Shown in pieces: positions 1 through 7,224 of a DNA stretch of 7,870 nucleotides (position 1 is its first letter; every line of letters begins with the position of its first letter). The notes under the pieces are model-generated. The model was not told where the DNA came from. It saw only the letters and a program-made list of their open reading frames with translations, and searched no databases. A program made the translations under genes and the position numbers. Source of the DNA: Gammaproteobacteria bacterium (GTDB lineage: Bacteria; Gemmatimonadota; Gemmatimonadetes; Longimicrobiales; Gaopeijiaceae). The stretch spans positions 1-7,870 of the forward strand of contig VYDD01000044.1 of assembly GCA_009843625.1 (NCBI GenBank), given 5' to 3'.

Positions 1-3000
1 CGGGAACGGTGTCGTTCACGGGCGTCCTGCTCCGCACCTCCGGCATCAGCGGCCGCGTGAGCGTCGAGGGCATGGGCCTCGGCGACATCGAGGTCACGCT
101 GGCGGGCGGCGACGAGAGCCGCACGGCGATGACGGATGCGGGCGGCCAGTACAACTTCGCGGGCCTGGCCGCGGGCGACTACACGGTCTCGATTGCGGTT
201 GCGAGCGACGCCTACGTGTTCGACGCGATGAGCTCGGACGTGACGCTCGGCGATGACGAGGCGAAGATCGTGAACTTCGACGGTCAGCACGCGCGCACCG
301 CGAGCGTTGTTGCGATGCTGTTCGTCGACGAGGCGGCCAAGAACGACGAGTACGACGACGGCGAGGACGCCTTCCCGCCGGCCGCCGTCCTGGCGGCGCT
401 GCAGGCGGCGCAGCTGCCGGCGGTGCCGGTGCCGGTGACCCTGACGGGTCCTGACGTCGGTACCGTGAGGTCGGGCGTGATGGATGTCGCGACCGGCCAG
501 GTCACGTTCTCGGGGCTGCGCTCGGGCAGCTACCATCTGCAGGTGGGATCCCTTGCGGCGTTGCTGGCCGGGCTGCCGGCCGAGTTGGCCATGGTGCTGC
601 AGGACTACGAGTTCGGCGGACAGGCGGAAGGGTATGCAATCGACGTCGCCGTCGGCGAGGAAAAGACGCAGCGCCTCCCCGTGGACATCACGCACACGAC
701 GGTCGGCTTCTCGGTGATGCTGAGGCACGGCGACGACACCGGAGCCGCGGTTCCCGGCGCAATGGTCAATCTCTACGCGGACATGGCCGGCGAGAACAAG
801 GTCGGCAGTGGTGAGACCGGCGAAAACGGTGAGCCGGCCATGATCCGGATCGCGCGCGACGGCACGAGCGGCAACATGGTCTACGCCGGGGTCATGGCGG
901 ACGGCTACCACGTGGCCGAGGGCATGACGCCCGTGGCGTGGGATTCGAAGCTGACGGCCACCGCGGGCGGCAACGCCAACGACATCGTCAACCTGAGCGC
1001 CAGCGTGGCGGTCAGCGGTAAGACGAAAGAGACCGCTTACGGCGGCGGAGCCGCTCTCGCCGGTTGGGCCCTCAGCGTCATGATGGCGGGCGAGGACGAC
1101 GAAATGGTCGCGGTCGAGGGCGCGCCGGACGAGTTGGAAGACGACGGCACGACATCGTTCGAGAGCACGGTGGCGGTCGACGATCTGCCGATGAGCTACT
1201 ACTTCGCGGTCGCCGAAGACCAGGATGACGAGCTGGATGGCGGCGAGATGGTCCAGTCGGACACGGTGGAGTTCATGCACGACGGGCTCTCGCTGGCGGG
1301 TGCGATGGACGTCGCGCTCACGGCGCGCTTCGCGACCCAGACCCTCAAGGTTTACGTGCACCACGAGAAGGACCAGGTCGAGGGCTACACCGGCAACGTG
1401 CTGGGCGGCGACATGCGAATGTCGGGACCGGTTGAGGTCGAGATCCGCCACATCGTAAGCGGAGGCCGGGCTCGTCAGTTCACGAAGGACCAATGGGACG
1501 CGGGCGCGAAGGGGAACGTCGCCGAGAAGGACGGCGTCTGGACCTTCGCCCACGTGCCGGCCGATATGAACGTCATCGCCATCGCCTCGGCGCCCGCGGA
1601 CGCGAACGTCATCATTCCCAATGACGAACTCGCGGCGTACGAGGATCTCGGCGACAGCCCGAGCGGCGCGTTCGGCGAGATGGGCGGCTTCAGCCACACG
1701 GTCGAGCTCTGTCCGCTGCAGAGAACCAATCCGCAGGACCACAACCAGTGCGCGTCGTTCGCCTACGTCAACACCTACTCGGTCGACGGGCAGGCGTGGA
1801 AGAACGGCGTCGAGAGGGACAAGCACGACGGCTTCGAGCTGTCCCTGATTTCCGATGACCCGCCGGCTCCGGTGGCGGTGCCCGGGACCACGGGCAGCAT
1901 GGATCCGGTCGCGGAGAAGAACCTTGCCGGCGAGAGCGCGTCCTTCACCGCCGCCGAGAAGGACGACTCCAAGACCAAGGGCATCGACGAAACCAAGCAA
2001 TTCGACTTCAAGCAGATGGCCGACGGCGTCTACTCGGTCGGTGTTCCGAAGGGCTGGGTGGCGACGGCCGGCATGGGCGGCGACAAGCTGGCCGAGCAAT
2101 TCCTGCTCGCGGACGTTCTCACCGACGGCGCCCTCAACATCGACGTGACGCCGACGACGGGTGTCCTCTACGGACGCGTAACCGACAGTGAAAGCCAGCC
2201 TGCGAAAGGCGTGACCGTCAATGTGAACGGTGAGGAGGACGTCACCGATGAATCCGGCCGCTACATCATCGATGGCTTCGGCGCCGCGAAGGACAAGGAC
2301 AAGAACGACATAAGGATCGTGAAGGCGTCCGGAGAGGGATTCGAGGCACAGGAAGACACGCTCTCCGGATTCACGGCGAACGACCCGATGGAGCACAACT
2401 TCTCCGTCGAGGGCGCCGCCGCCTTCGCCACGATCAGCGGCAAGGTCACGAAGTCCGGCACCGGCGCCGGGGTTAAGGGCGTCAAGATCACGGTGGGCGG
2501 TGATTCGGAGCTGCTCAACCCGAACGCCAAGTCGAAGTCCAGCCTCAAGAAGAACGACATCTACACGACGGCCGACGACGGCACATACTCGGTGCGAGTG
2601 AAGGCTGGCGCCCCTGGCGTGAGCGTTGCCGTCACCCTCACTGCATCGGCGGATAAGATGTCGTTCACACCTCCATCGCACTCGTTCGCGGTGGTGGCCG
2701 GAACGGACCTCACCGGATTCGGCTTCACGGCCTTCGATCACGGCTCGATAACCGGCCGGGTACGGCTCGGTGAGGACGGACCTCCGTTGGCGGGCGTCGA
2801 GGTCACGGCGACCGCAACCGATGCCGCCGAAGGCGCCGATCCCGCGGCTTCCTACACCACCCGTGCGACGGGGCGCTTCACGCTCAGCGTGCCGTTTGGC
2901 AGCTACACCGTCGCCGCTGAGCTGGGCGGTTACTCGTTCACGCTCCCGAACAACGGACTGGTGTCTGTCGCTCCCGGTGTCAACTCGCCGCTTACCGGCG

Positions 3001-3356
3001 ACATCGTGGCGGCGCTAACGGGCAACTTCCCGCCCAGCTTCACGAGCGAGGCCAGCTTCGAGGTCGCGGAGGGAGAGACCGATATCGGCACAGTTGAGGC
3101 CGAGGATCCCGACGATGACGACTTCATCGAGAGCTACGAGATCCTCACAGGCGACGACGACGGGGAGAACCACGGCGATATCTCGATCGACGCGGTGTCG
3201 GGCGACCTGACGTTCAACAGCGCTCCGGTCTTCGATGACGAAGACAGCAGCAACAACGTCTACGAAGTGACCGTCCAGGTAACGAGCGGCAGGGGAAGCC
3301 GTGAGATGACGGCCACCCAGGACGTCACCGTCACCTTCGTAGATGTGGTCGCATAA
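1..3356 (+). CDS. Large multi-domain beta-sandwich surface protein with C-terminal cadherin-like domain (5' partial)
   Basis: This is the last ~1117 residues of a big, acidic, probably extracellular protein. The frame stays open to the window edge (codons GGA ACG precede the GTG at 9), so the true start and any signal peptide lie outside. Residues counted from the GTG at 9: about 12-92 is a carboxypeptidase-regulatory/Cna-B-like domain (GISGRV, then TDAGGQYNFAGLAAGDYTV). Similar modules start near 717 (GVLYGRV, TDESGRYIIDGF), 807 (ATISGKV, TADDGTYSV) and 912 (GSITGRV, TGRFTLSVPFGSYTV). The last ~110 residues look like one cadherin repeat (acidic EAEDPDDDD and DDEDSSNN stretches suitable for calcium). 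The only two cysteines I see lie near residues 568 and 581 and could form a disulfide loop. No LPXTG motif or membrane anchor is visible. Such modules usually serve adhesion or cell-surface architecture; the specific role is unknown. It is not functionally linked to the convergent R-M operon. Confidence 0.85.
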   Translation, partial: GTVSFTGVLLRTSGISGRVSVEGMGLGDIEVTLAGGDESRTAMTDAGGQYNFAGLAAGDYTVSIAVASDAYVFDAMSSDVTLGDDEAKIVNFDGQHARTASVVAMLFVDEAAKNDEYDDGEDAFPPAAVLAALQAAQLPAVPVPVTLTGPDVGTVRSGVMDVATGQVTFSGLRSGSYHLQVGSLAALLAGLPAELAMVLQDYEFGGQAEGYAIDVAVGEEKTQRLPVDITHTTVGFSVMLRHGDDTGAAVPGAMVNLYADMAGENKVGSGETGENGEPAMIRIARDGTSGNMVYAGVMADGYHVAEGMTPVAWDSKLTATAGGNANDIVNLSASVAVSGKTKETAYGGGAALAGWALSVMMAGEDDEMVAVEGAPDELEDDGTTSFESTVAVDDLPMSYYFAVAEDQDDELDGGEMVQSDTVEFMHDGLSLAGAMDVALTARFATQTLKVYVHHEKDQVEGYTGNVLGGDMRMSGPVEVEIRHIVSGGRARQFTKDQWDAGAKGNVAEKDGVWTFAHVPADMNVIAIASAPADANVIIPNDELAAYEDLGDSPSGAFGEMGGFSHTVELCPLQRTNPQDHNQCASFAYVNTYSVDGQAWKNGVERDKHDGFELSLISDDPPAPVAVPGTTGSMDPVAEKNLAGESASFTAAEKDDSKTKGIDETKQFDFKQMADGVYSVGVPKGWVATAGMGGDKLAEQFLLADVLTDGALNIDVTPTTGVLYGRVTDSESQPAKGVTVNVNGEEDVTDESGRYIIDGFGAAKDKDKNDIRIVKASGEGFEAQEDTLSGFTANDPMEHNFSVEGAAAFATISGKVTKSGTGAGVKGVKITVGGDSELLNPNAKSKSSLKKNDIYTTADDGTYSVRVKAGAPGVSVAVTLTASADKMSFTPPSHSFAVVAGTDLTGFGFTAFDHGSITGRVRLGEDGPPLAGVEVTATATDAAEGADPAASYTTRATGRFTLSVPFGSYTVAAELGGYSFTLPNNGLVSVAPGVNSPLTGDIVAALTGNFPPSFTSEASFEVAEGETDIGTVEAEDPDDDDFIESYEILTGDDDGENHGDISIDAVSGDLTFNSAPVFDDEDSSNNVYEVTVQVTSGRGSREMTATQDVTVTFVDVVA

Positions 3357-3755
3357 AGCTATTTATACAAATCACTTAGAGATGGCGTGGTCCGGTATCC
3401 CCACATTCCATCCATGTTCTCGAACGGGAACACATTGGGCCTCCGAAGACCTCCCCGGACCGTAAGCGTTCGGTGAAGTCGTAGCTTTGAATCCCCGCCG
3501 CGTTTCGTCCACGGTGGCGACCGATCCGCCGACGAGCGGCCCCTCCACCTCCATCGGGACTGCGAGGAGGATGCCGACCGAACCGCTCCTCCACGGCCTG
3601 ACCGAACGCTTACTTGGCACCCTCCTCCCCGGAGCCGCCCACAGCTTTCCGACAAATGGGCTGCGCCGCTTGGACGCCGTGCCGGAGTCCACGAAACTGC
3701 CTGTCCTCGATATGAAGGGCCGCGCCGGACCCAGCGCCTCCGACCGAAGCGACGG
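3357..3755. other. Intergenic region between convergent genes
   Basis: About 400 bases separate the surface-protein stop from the protease stop. The first ~25 bases are markedly AT-rich compared with the surroundings. Open frames on the minus strand (for example from a GTG at 3692) lack a ribosome binding site, read as arginine/proline/glycine-rich sequence in several frames at once, and show no domain I recognise, so no gene is called. The main structure is a perfect 13-bp inverted repeat at 3462-3474 and 3601-3613, listed separately. No hairpin followed by a T-tract is seen, so neither converging transcript has a clear intrinsic terminator here. Confidence 0.6.
3462..3613. repeat. 152-bp segment bounded by perfect 13-bp inverted repeats
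   Basis: GTAAGCGTTCGGT at 3462-3474 recurs exactly as its reverse complement ACCGAACGCTTAC at 3601-3613, with 126 bp between. In a 400-base stretch, a perfect 13-bp inverted pair is expected by chance only about once in a thousand such stretches under equal base frequencies, a little more often in GC-rich DNA. A 10-bp direct repeat, CCTCCCCGGA, lies outside the pair at 3450-3459 and 3624-3633, but its offsets differ (2 bp on the left, 10 bp on the right), so it is not a clean target-site duplication. A miniature transposable-element remnant or a dispersed intergenic repeat would explain this. No transposase is encoded inside. Confidence 0.45.
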
Positions 3756-4823
3756 TCAATCGAAGGTCTCGTACGGGACCTGTACTCCCAAGTCCATTTC
3801 GTCGACTGCGCGCGAAATGACTTGGGCAGGGATGCCCGCGTAGTGCGGCGAGAACGGCGACACGTCGCAGTACTGTCCTTCGGTGAGATCGGTTGCCATG
3901 CCGACGACATACCCCTCGTCAGATACGAGCGCACCTCCGCTGTTGCCAGGACGAGCAATCGCCGAGTAGAGGAAGAGGTCCGCGGTGCCGATCATGGAGA
4001 CTGCGGAGGCAGTCACCTCCCCCCGCTGCACGACGAGGGGCGAGTTGCCGTCTTCCGTAGGCAGCGCACAAGGAATCCGAGGATACCCGAAAGTGTATAC
4101 CGTCTGCGTGACGAACGGTTCGAGAAACGCAAGCCCTGCGACTGCGTGAAGCGGTTCTGGGACGTGCAGAACGGCGACATCGAGAGCCTCGTGCTCGGCG
4201 ATAGCCTTAGCGTCGATCGCGATTTCGCGGCCTTGGAAGCTCTGTGTCTGGTCAACCTGCATTTCTGAAACGACATGGCGACAGGTCAAGATGTGATGAG
4301 GATCGAAGACGAGTCCGCTACCGGCTCTGGCCTCACCTTCGGCGTTCTTGCCTGCGATCTGTACGATCGCAGGCGAAATCTGGCGGTGGAGGAATCGGCC
4401 ACCCAGTGTCTTACCTAGCCAGAGCGTACCGGCACTGCGTATCGTCGAAATCTCGCTCAGGGCGTAGTAGCTCTTGGGCATCATAACGTAGCTTGAGTCG
4501 GCCCCGGATACTTCGACGAGGATGTTGTTCGCTGTCATTCGTTCGAGCAGGTGCCGCACTTGGTAGATGTATCGATCAGGATTTCCTATCAGCTCGGTAG
4601 CCTTCAGGAACTCCATGAAGTCAAGACCTGACAGCGGGAGGATGCTGCGGGATGATGGTACCTTGCCGATGGTCTGGCAGCTCTTCTGGTAGTTTGACGG
4701 AGAAAAAAAAGCCCGGGCAGAAAGCGCGAGGGCCATCTCTTGCTCGACATCCAGAGGAGCAAGCCTAACGTATCGCTCGCACGGCTCGGTCGGTCCAGTT
4801 GGTCGAGATCTCCGACGCGCCAT
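3756..4823 (-). CDS. Trypsin-like serine protease with N-terminal accessory domain, last gene of the R-M operon
   Basis: This is a 355-residue protein from the ATG at 4823; an in-frame TTG at 4829 would add two residues. The C-terminal half (about 148-335) is a chymotrypsin/trypsin-fold peptidase. A typical entry strand (GSGLVF) precedes the catalytic His183 in LTCRHVV, Asp215 in ALDVAVLHV, and the nucleophile Ser295 in PGNSGGAL. The full triad is present, so activity is likely. There is no signal peptide or membrane segment, so it should act in the cytoplasm. Residues ~25-130 form a separate helical domain (LSGLDFMEFLKATELIG, then QVRHLLERMTANNILVEV), which may be winged-helix-like, but I cannot assign it to a family. 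It begins a few bases after the nuclease stop, with no strong ribosome site, suggesting coupled translation. A T8 run at codons ~38-41 is a slippage-prone tract. Serine proteases occur as effectors or helpers in several prokaryotic defence systems; here the target is unknown. Confidence 0.85.
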   Translation of the reverse strand: MARRRSRPTGPTEPCERYVRLAPLDVEQEMALALSARAFFSPSNYQKSCQTIGKVPSSRSILPLSGLDFMEFLKATELIGNPDRYIYQVRHLLERMTANNILVEVSGADSSYVMMPKSYYALSEISTIRSAGTLWLGKTLGGRFLHRQISPAIVQIAGKNAEGEARAGSGLVFDPHHILTCRHVVSEMQVDQTQSFQGREIAIDAKAIAEHEALDVAVLHVPEPLHAVAGLAFLEPFVTQTVYTFGYPRIPCALPTEDGNSPLVVQRGEVTASAVSMIGTADLFLYSAIARPGNSGGALVSDEGYVVGMATDLTEGQYCDVSPFSPHYAGIPAQVISRAVDEMDLGVQVPYETFD

Positions 4824-4835
4824 GACCAAGCTAGC

Positions 4836-5606
4836 CTAACGCGGTGTCTGCGGTGCGAGCCGCCAGGTTCCTTCGACGGTACACACCCTCTTGTCGATTC
4901 TCGCCAGTGTGACCTTCGCGTCTGATCTGTCGAGCTTCAACGTGAAGTCCGGCGGATCTTGGCCAACCGGGATGCCGATGGATGGGCCTTCAGGCGCGAA
5001 TTCGACACGAGGGACATCGGCGACTTGAGCCAAGACGGAGGTCGGTATCCTCACCATTTCGTAGAACGCCTTCTTCGTGAACAGCCGCAGTTGAATGATG
5101 GCGTCCACCGTTGCCGTGTACTCTGCGAACAACCGTTTGGTGTTCCTTTCTCGGTGGGAGGCACTGCGGGCGTCCTGAATCCATGCCGCCTCACACAGCT
5201 TGGAAATGTGCAGTGACCCGACTCGTAGATTCTTCGCTGACGTGGACTTCAGGCTGATCCGTTGGCCGTCCATCTCGATGTCCCAGAAGCGCTGACCTTC
5301 GGGTGCCTTCTGGATGTCGTGACCCCCTGCGCGCGCCGCCCGAACGAACGCCGCCTCGAACGAGTTCCTCGCCAGCGGGGCCTTGAGAAAGTAGTGGTGA
5401 ATGAGCAGTGTCGTGCGGAATTCCTTCTCGAACCGCTCGCTGAGGAATGACGGGGTTGGAGCGGAGGGCGTGTCGGATGGAAACTTCAGTTCGGGAAGGG
5501 TATCGGCAACCGGGTATGCGGGGAACGTGGCCTCGCAGGGACCACGCATCGCAGCGAGTAGCTCGTCGAGGTATCTCTGTTCCGTGGAGTCCGGTGGGCT
5601 AGTCAT
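4836..5606 (-). CDS. Probable type II restriction endonuclease, family not recognised
   Basis: This 256-residue protein starts at the ATG at 5606, whose ATGA overlaps the methyltransferase stop by 4 nt. The frame is open further upstream, but only as a shadow of the methyltransferase, so that extension is rejected. The identification as the restriction enzyme rests first on position, directly after a C5 methyltransferase and vsr. A plausible PD-(D/E)xK core supports it: Glu84 in NSFEAAF on a predicted helix, then Asp109 in FWDIEMDGQ, followed by SLK ending at Lys120. If this is right, the usual Glu/Asp of the ExK half-motif is Ser118, a variation known in some restriction enzyme families. The segment after it (STSAKNLRVGSLHISKL) is basic and may contact DNA. 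The length suits a simple homodimeric type II enzyme. The recognition sequence should match that of the neighbouring methyltransferase and cannot be read from the sequence. A nuclease-unrelated accessory role remains possible. Confidence 0.7.
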   Translation of the reverse strand: MTSPPDSTEQRYLDELLAAMRGPCEATFPAYPVADTLPELKFPSDTPSAPTPSFLSERFEKEFRTTLLIHHYFLKAPLARNSFEAAFVRAARAGGHDIQKAPEGQRFWDIEMDGQRISLKSTSAKNLRVGSLHISKLCEAAWIQDARSASHRERNTKRLFAEYTATVDAIIQLRLFTKKAFYEMVRIPTSVLAQVADVPRVEFAPEGPSIGIPVGQDPPDFTLKLDRSDAKVTLARIDKRVCTVEGTWRLAPQTPR

Positions 5607-6787
5607 GCCGCTTCGCCCAACAGATCGGAAACTCGCAGACTCGTGTCGGCCAAGACGAGCTCCAGGATGCTGGGCCGCTCGTTCGTCAGGATCCAGCGGC
5701 AGAGGTGCGCGAGCTGATAGGAAATCAGCGGGGGAACCGCATCCCCGATATGACGGTAAGTGTTTGCCAGCGACGAGCCGTTGAACCGGTAGTTGTGGGG
5801 GAACCCGTTGAGGACTGCCATTTCCGCAACCGTGCAAAGCCGGTCCCGTTCCGGGTGGGCGTACCTCCCATTCCCGATATGGGCACACTCGCGCTTGATC
5901 GTAGGGGCGGGCCTGTCCCAAGCCATCCGACCGTAGACGTCCGGATAAGACCCGAATCTCCCGGCTGCCGCAATCCTCTTCATGGATCCGGTCAGGAGTT
6001 CCTCGGCATCAGGATGGTCCAACAGGTCCATCCAAGAGCCGCCGTCACGGGGAATGGCGGCTAGGCGGCGCTTGACCGTTTCCGATCCGAATCCCGGGTA
6101 ACGGTGGTCCGCGCCCTTCGCTCCTGAGGCGACCGAGAGCGCCCGGCGAACCGTGCTGGCGCTGTCCTTCACGCTCCAGCCGTCCCACAAGCTCTCCAGC
6201 GTGTAGAGGGGCAGCCCTTCGCGGGTAGCGATGACAATGGCCCGTTCGCGGATTTGTGGGAGCCCGAACCGGCTTAGCAGGTAGTTCCGCCCGAATACGC
6301 TGTAGCCGCTGTTCTCCAAGCATTCGCGGAAGGCGCGGTAGTGGTGCCGGAAGTTGCCGCGTATGAGTTCGCGCGCGTTCTCCATTACTACGATGTCCGC
6401 GTCCAAGGCCACCGCGAAGTCTGCGGCCTTGGGAACGAACCCGTTGCGGCAGTCGTCCCGCAGATGATTCTGGGGGTTGGTTCGGGTGAAGCCGGTGCAA
6501 GGTGGACACACGCTCAAGACATTGACCGCACGCTCGCCGATGCCCAATACGCCGCGCACATCGGTCGGAGCAACCTCCCCGAGGTCGATCCGCTTGGGGT
6601 CGATTCCGATGTTATTGCGATAGGTGGTGTTGCACTGCAACCGCCCGTTGCCGGAAGTGGGCTTGCCGATCTCCGCGTCGGCCGCGCCGATCATCTCGAA
6701 TGCGCCGTGCGCCTTGAAGCCAAAGGACATACCTCCGGCACCGGAGAACAGATCCACGACCGCAATCGGCTGCTCCGAACCCCTCAT
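5603..6787 (-). CDS. DNA (cytosine-5)-methyltransferase of a type II R-M system
   Basis: This 394-residue enzyme transfers a methyl group from S-adenosylmethionine to C5 of cytosine in a target site, protecting host DNA from the partner nuclease. All main motifs appear in canonical order: motif I VVDLFSGAGGMSFGF (~10-24), motif IV CPPCTGF with catalytic Cys97, motif VI VVMENA with Glu136, motif VIII QIRER (178-182), motif IX RPAPTIKRE (~292-300) and motif X IGDAVPP (347-353). The ~110 residues between VIII and IX form a single target-recognition domain. Small departures from consensus are PCTG for PCQG, ENA for ENV and GDAVP for GNAVP; the catalytic Cys, Glu and Arg residues are intact, so activity is expected. 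Its ATG overlaps the vsr stop by 4 nt, and its stop overlaps the nuclease start by 4 nt. Start sites have poor ribosome signals, consistent with translational coupling. The length is normal for a one-domain C5 enzyme. Confidence 0.97.
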   Translation of the reverse strand: MRGSEQPIAVVDLFSGAGGMSFGFKAHGAFEMIGAADAEIGKPTSGNGRLQCNTTYRNNIGIDPKRIDLGEVAPTDVRGVLGIGERAVNVLSVCPPCTGFTRTNPQNHLRDDCRNGFVPKAADFAVALDADIVVMENARELIRGNFRHHYRAFRECLENSGYSVFGRNYLLSRFGLPQIRERAIVIATREGLPLYTLESLWDGWSVKDSASTVRRALSVASGAKGADHRYPGFGSETVKRRLAAIPRDGGSWMDLLDHPDAEELLTGSMKRIAAAGRFGSYPDVYGRMAWDRPAPTIKRECAHIGNGRYAHPERDRLCTVAEMAVLNGFPHNYRFNGSSLANTYRHIGDAVPPLISYQLAHLCRWILTNERPSILELVLADTSLRVSDLLGEAA

Positions 6788-7221
6788 GGTGCGCCATTCC
6801 GGCTAGGATCGCGGGTTCGATCCGCATCAAGCCAAGAGGCGATACGATCCACCGCATCCGGTTGCCGTAGCTCACATTCCCACACCACAAGGACGCTCCA
6901 CCCGCCCGTTTCGAGTTCGCCCCGGCTCTTGGCGTCCCGATCCTTGTTGCGGTCGATCTTCGCCTTCCAGAAGGCTCGTCTGGTGGCAGGTAGCGCGCCT
7001 GACGGGCACGCATGCCCGTGCCAGAAGCAGCCGTTGACGAAGATCGCGGACTTCCGGGACGGGAATACGATGTCGGGGGTGCCCGGCAAATCGCGGCGAT
7101 GCAGCCGGAATCGGTAGCCTCGGGCGTGTAGCTCTTTACGAACGAGGAGTTCCGGTTTCGTGTTCTTGGAGCGAACCGCCGACATCATCCTGCTACGCTG
7201 CTCGCGCGTTACGCGATCCAC
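6784..7221 (-). CDS. vsr: Very short patch repair endonuclease (Vsr)
   Basis: This 145-residue protein nicks DNA 5' of the T in T:G mismatches that arise when 5-methylcytosine deaminates, starting very-short-patch repair. It aligns through its length with E. coli Vsr: the N-terminal TREQRSRMMSAVRSKNTKPE, then LPGTPDIVF with catalytic Asp50, then VNGCFWHGHAC, FWKAKIDRNKDRD and GWSVLVVWECELR. Expected zinc ligands are present as Cys65, His70, Cys72 and Cys116. His68 matches E. coli His69, while E. coli His64 is replaced by Asn63. The start is the GTG at 7221, chosen because GAGGGG at 7234-7229 sits 7 nt upstream and the protein then begins at the conserved MDRVTREQRS. The gene begins 3 nt after the regulator stop and overlaps the methyltransferase start by 4 nt. 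It is presumably tuned to the site methylated by that enzyme. Confidence 0.96.
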   Translation of the reverse strand: MDRVTREQRSRMMSAVRSKNTKPELLVRKELHARGYRFRLHRRDLPGTPDIVFPSRKSAIFVNGCFWHGHACPSGALPATRRAFWKAKIDRNKDRDAKSRGELETGGWSVLVVWECELRQPDAVDRIASWLDADRTRDPSRNGAP

Positions 7222-7224
7222 GAC

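Noticed and set aside
3450..3633. CCTCCCCGGA direct repeats read as a target-site duplication
   Set aside because: The distances to the inverted repeats are unequal (2 versus 10 bp), and the sequence is a C-rich tract likely to recur by chance.
3372..3692. 106-codon minus-strand frame downstream of the protease
   Set aside because: It has a GTG start without a ribosome site, no recognisable domain, and competing open frames over the same bases. It could be a decayed repeat, but I cannot support a gene.
3742..3757. GACCG-AAGCGA-CGGTC hairpin at the protease stop
   Set aside because: The stem is only 5 bp with no T-tract on either strand, too weak to call a terminator.
4703..4718. GCCCGGGC followed by T8 on the minus strand as an intrinsic terminator
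   Set aside because: The palindrome has no room for a loop, so no stable hairpin can form, and it lies inside the protease coding sequence.
5607..5921. Upstream extension of the nuclease frame inside the methyltransferase gene
   Set aside because: It overlaps the strongly conserved end of the methyltransferase in another frame. The 4-nt ATGA overlap gives a natural start at 5606.
6341..7117. 258-codon plus-strand frame opposite vsr and the methyltransferase
   Set aside because: It is antisense to two genes with full conserved motifs. Its translation shows no domain and is typical of GC-rich shadow frames.
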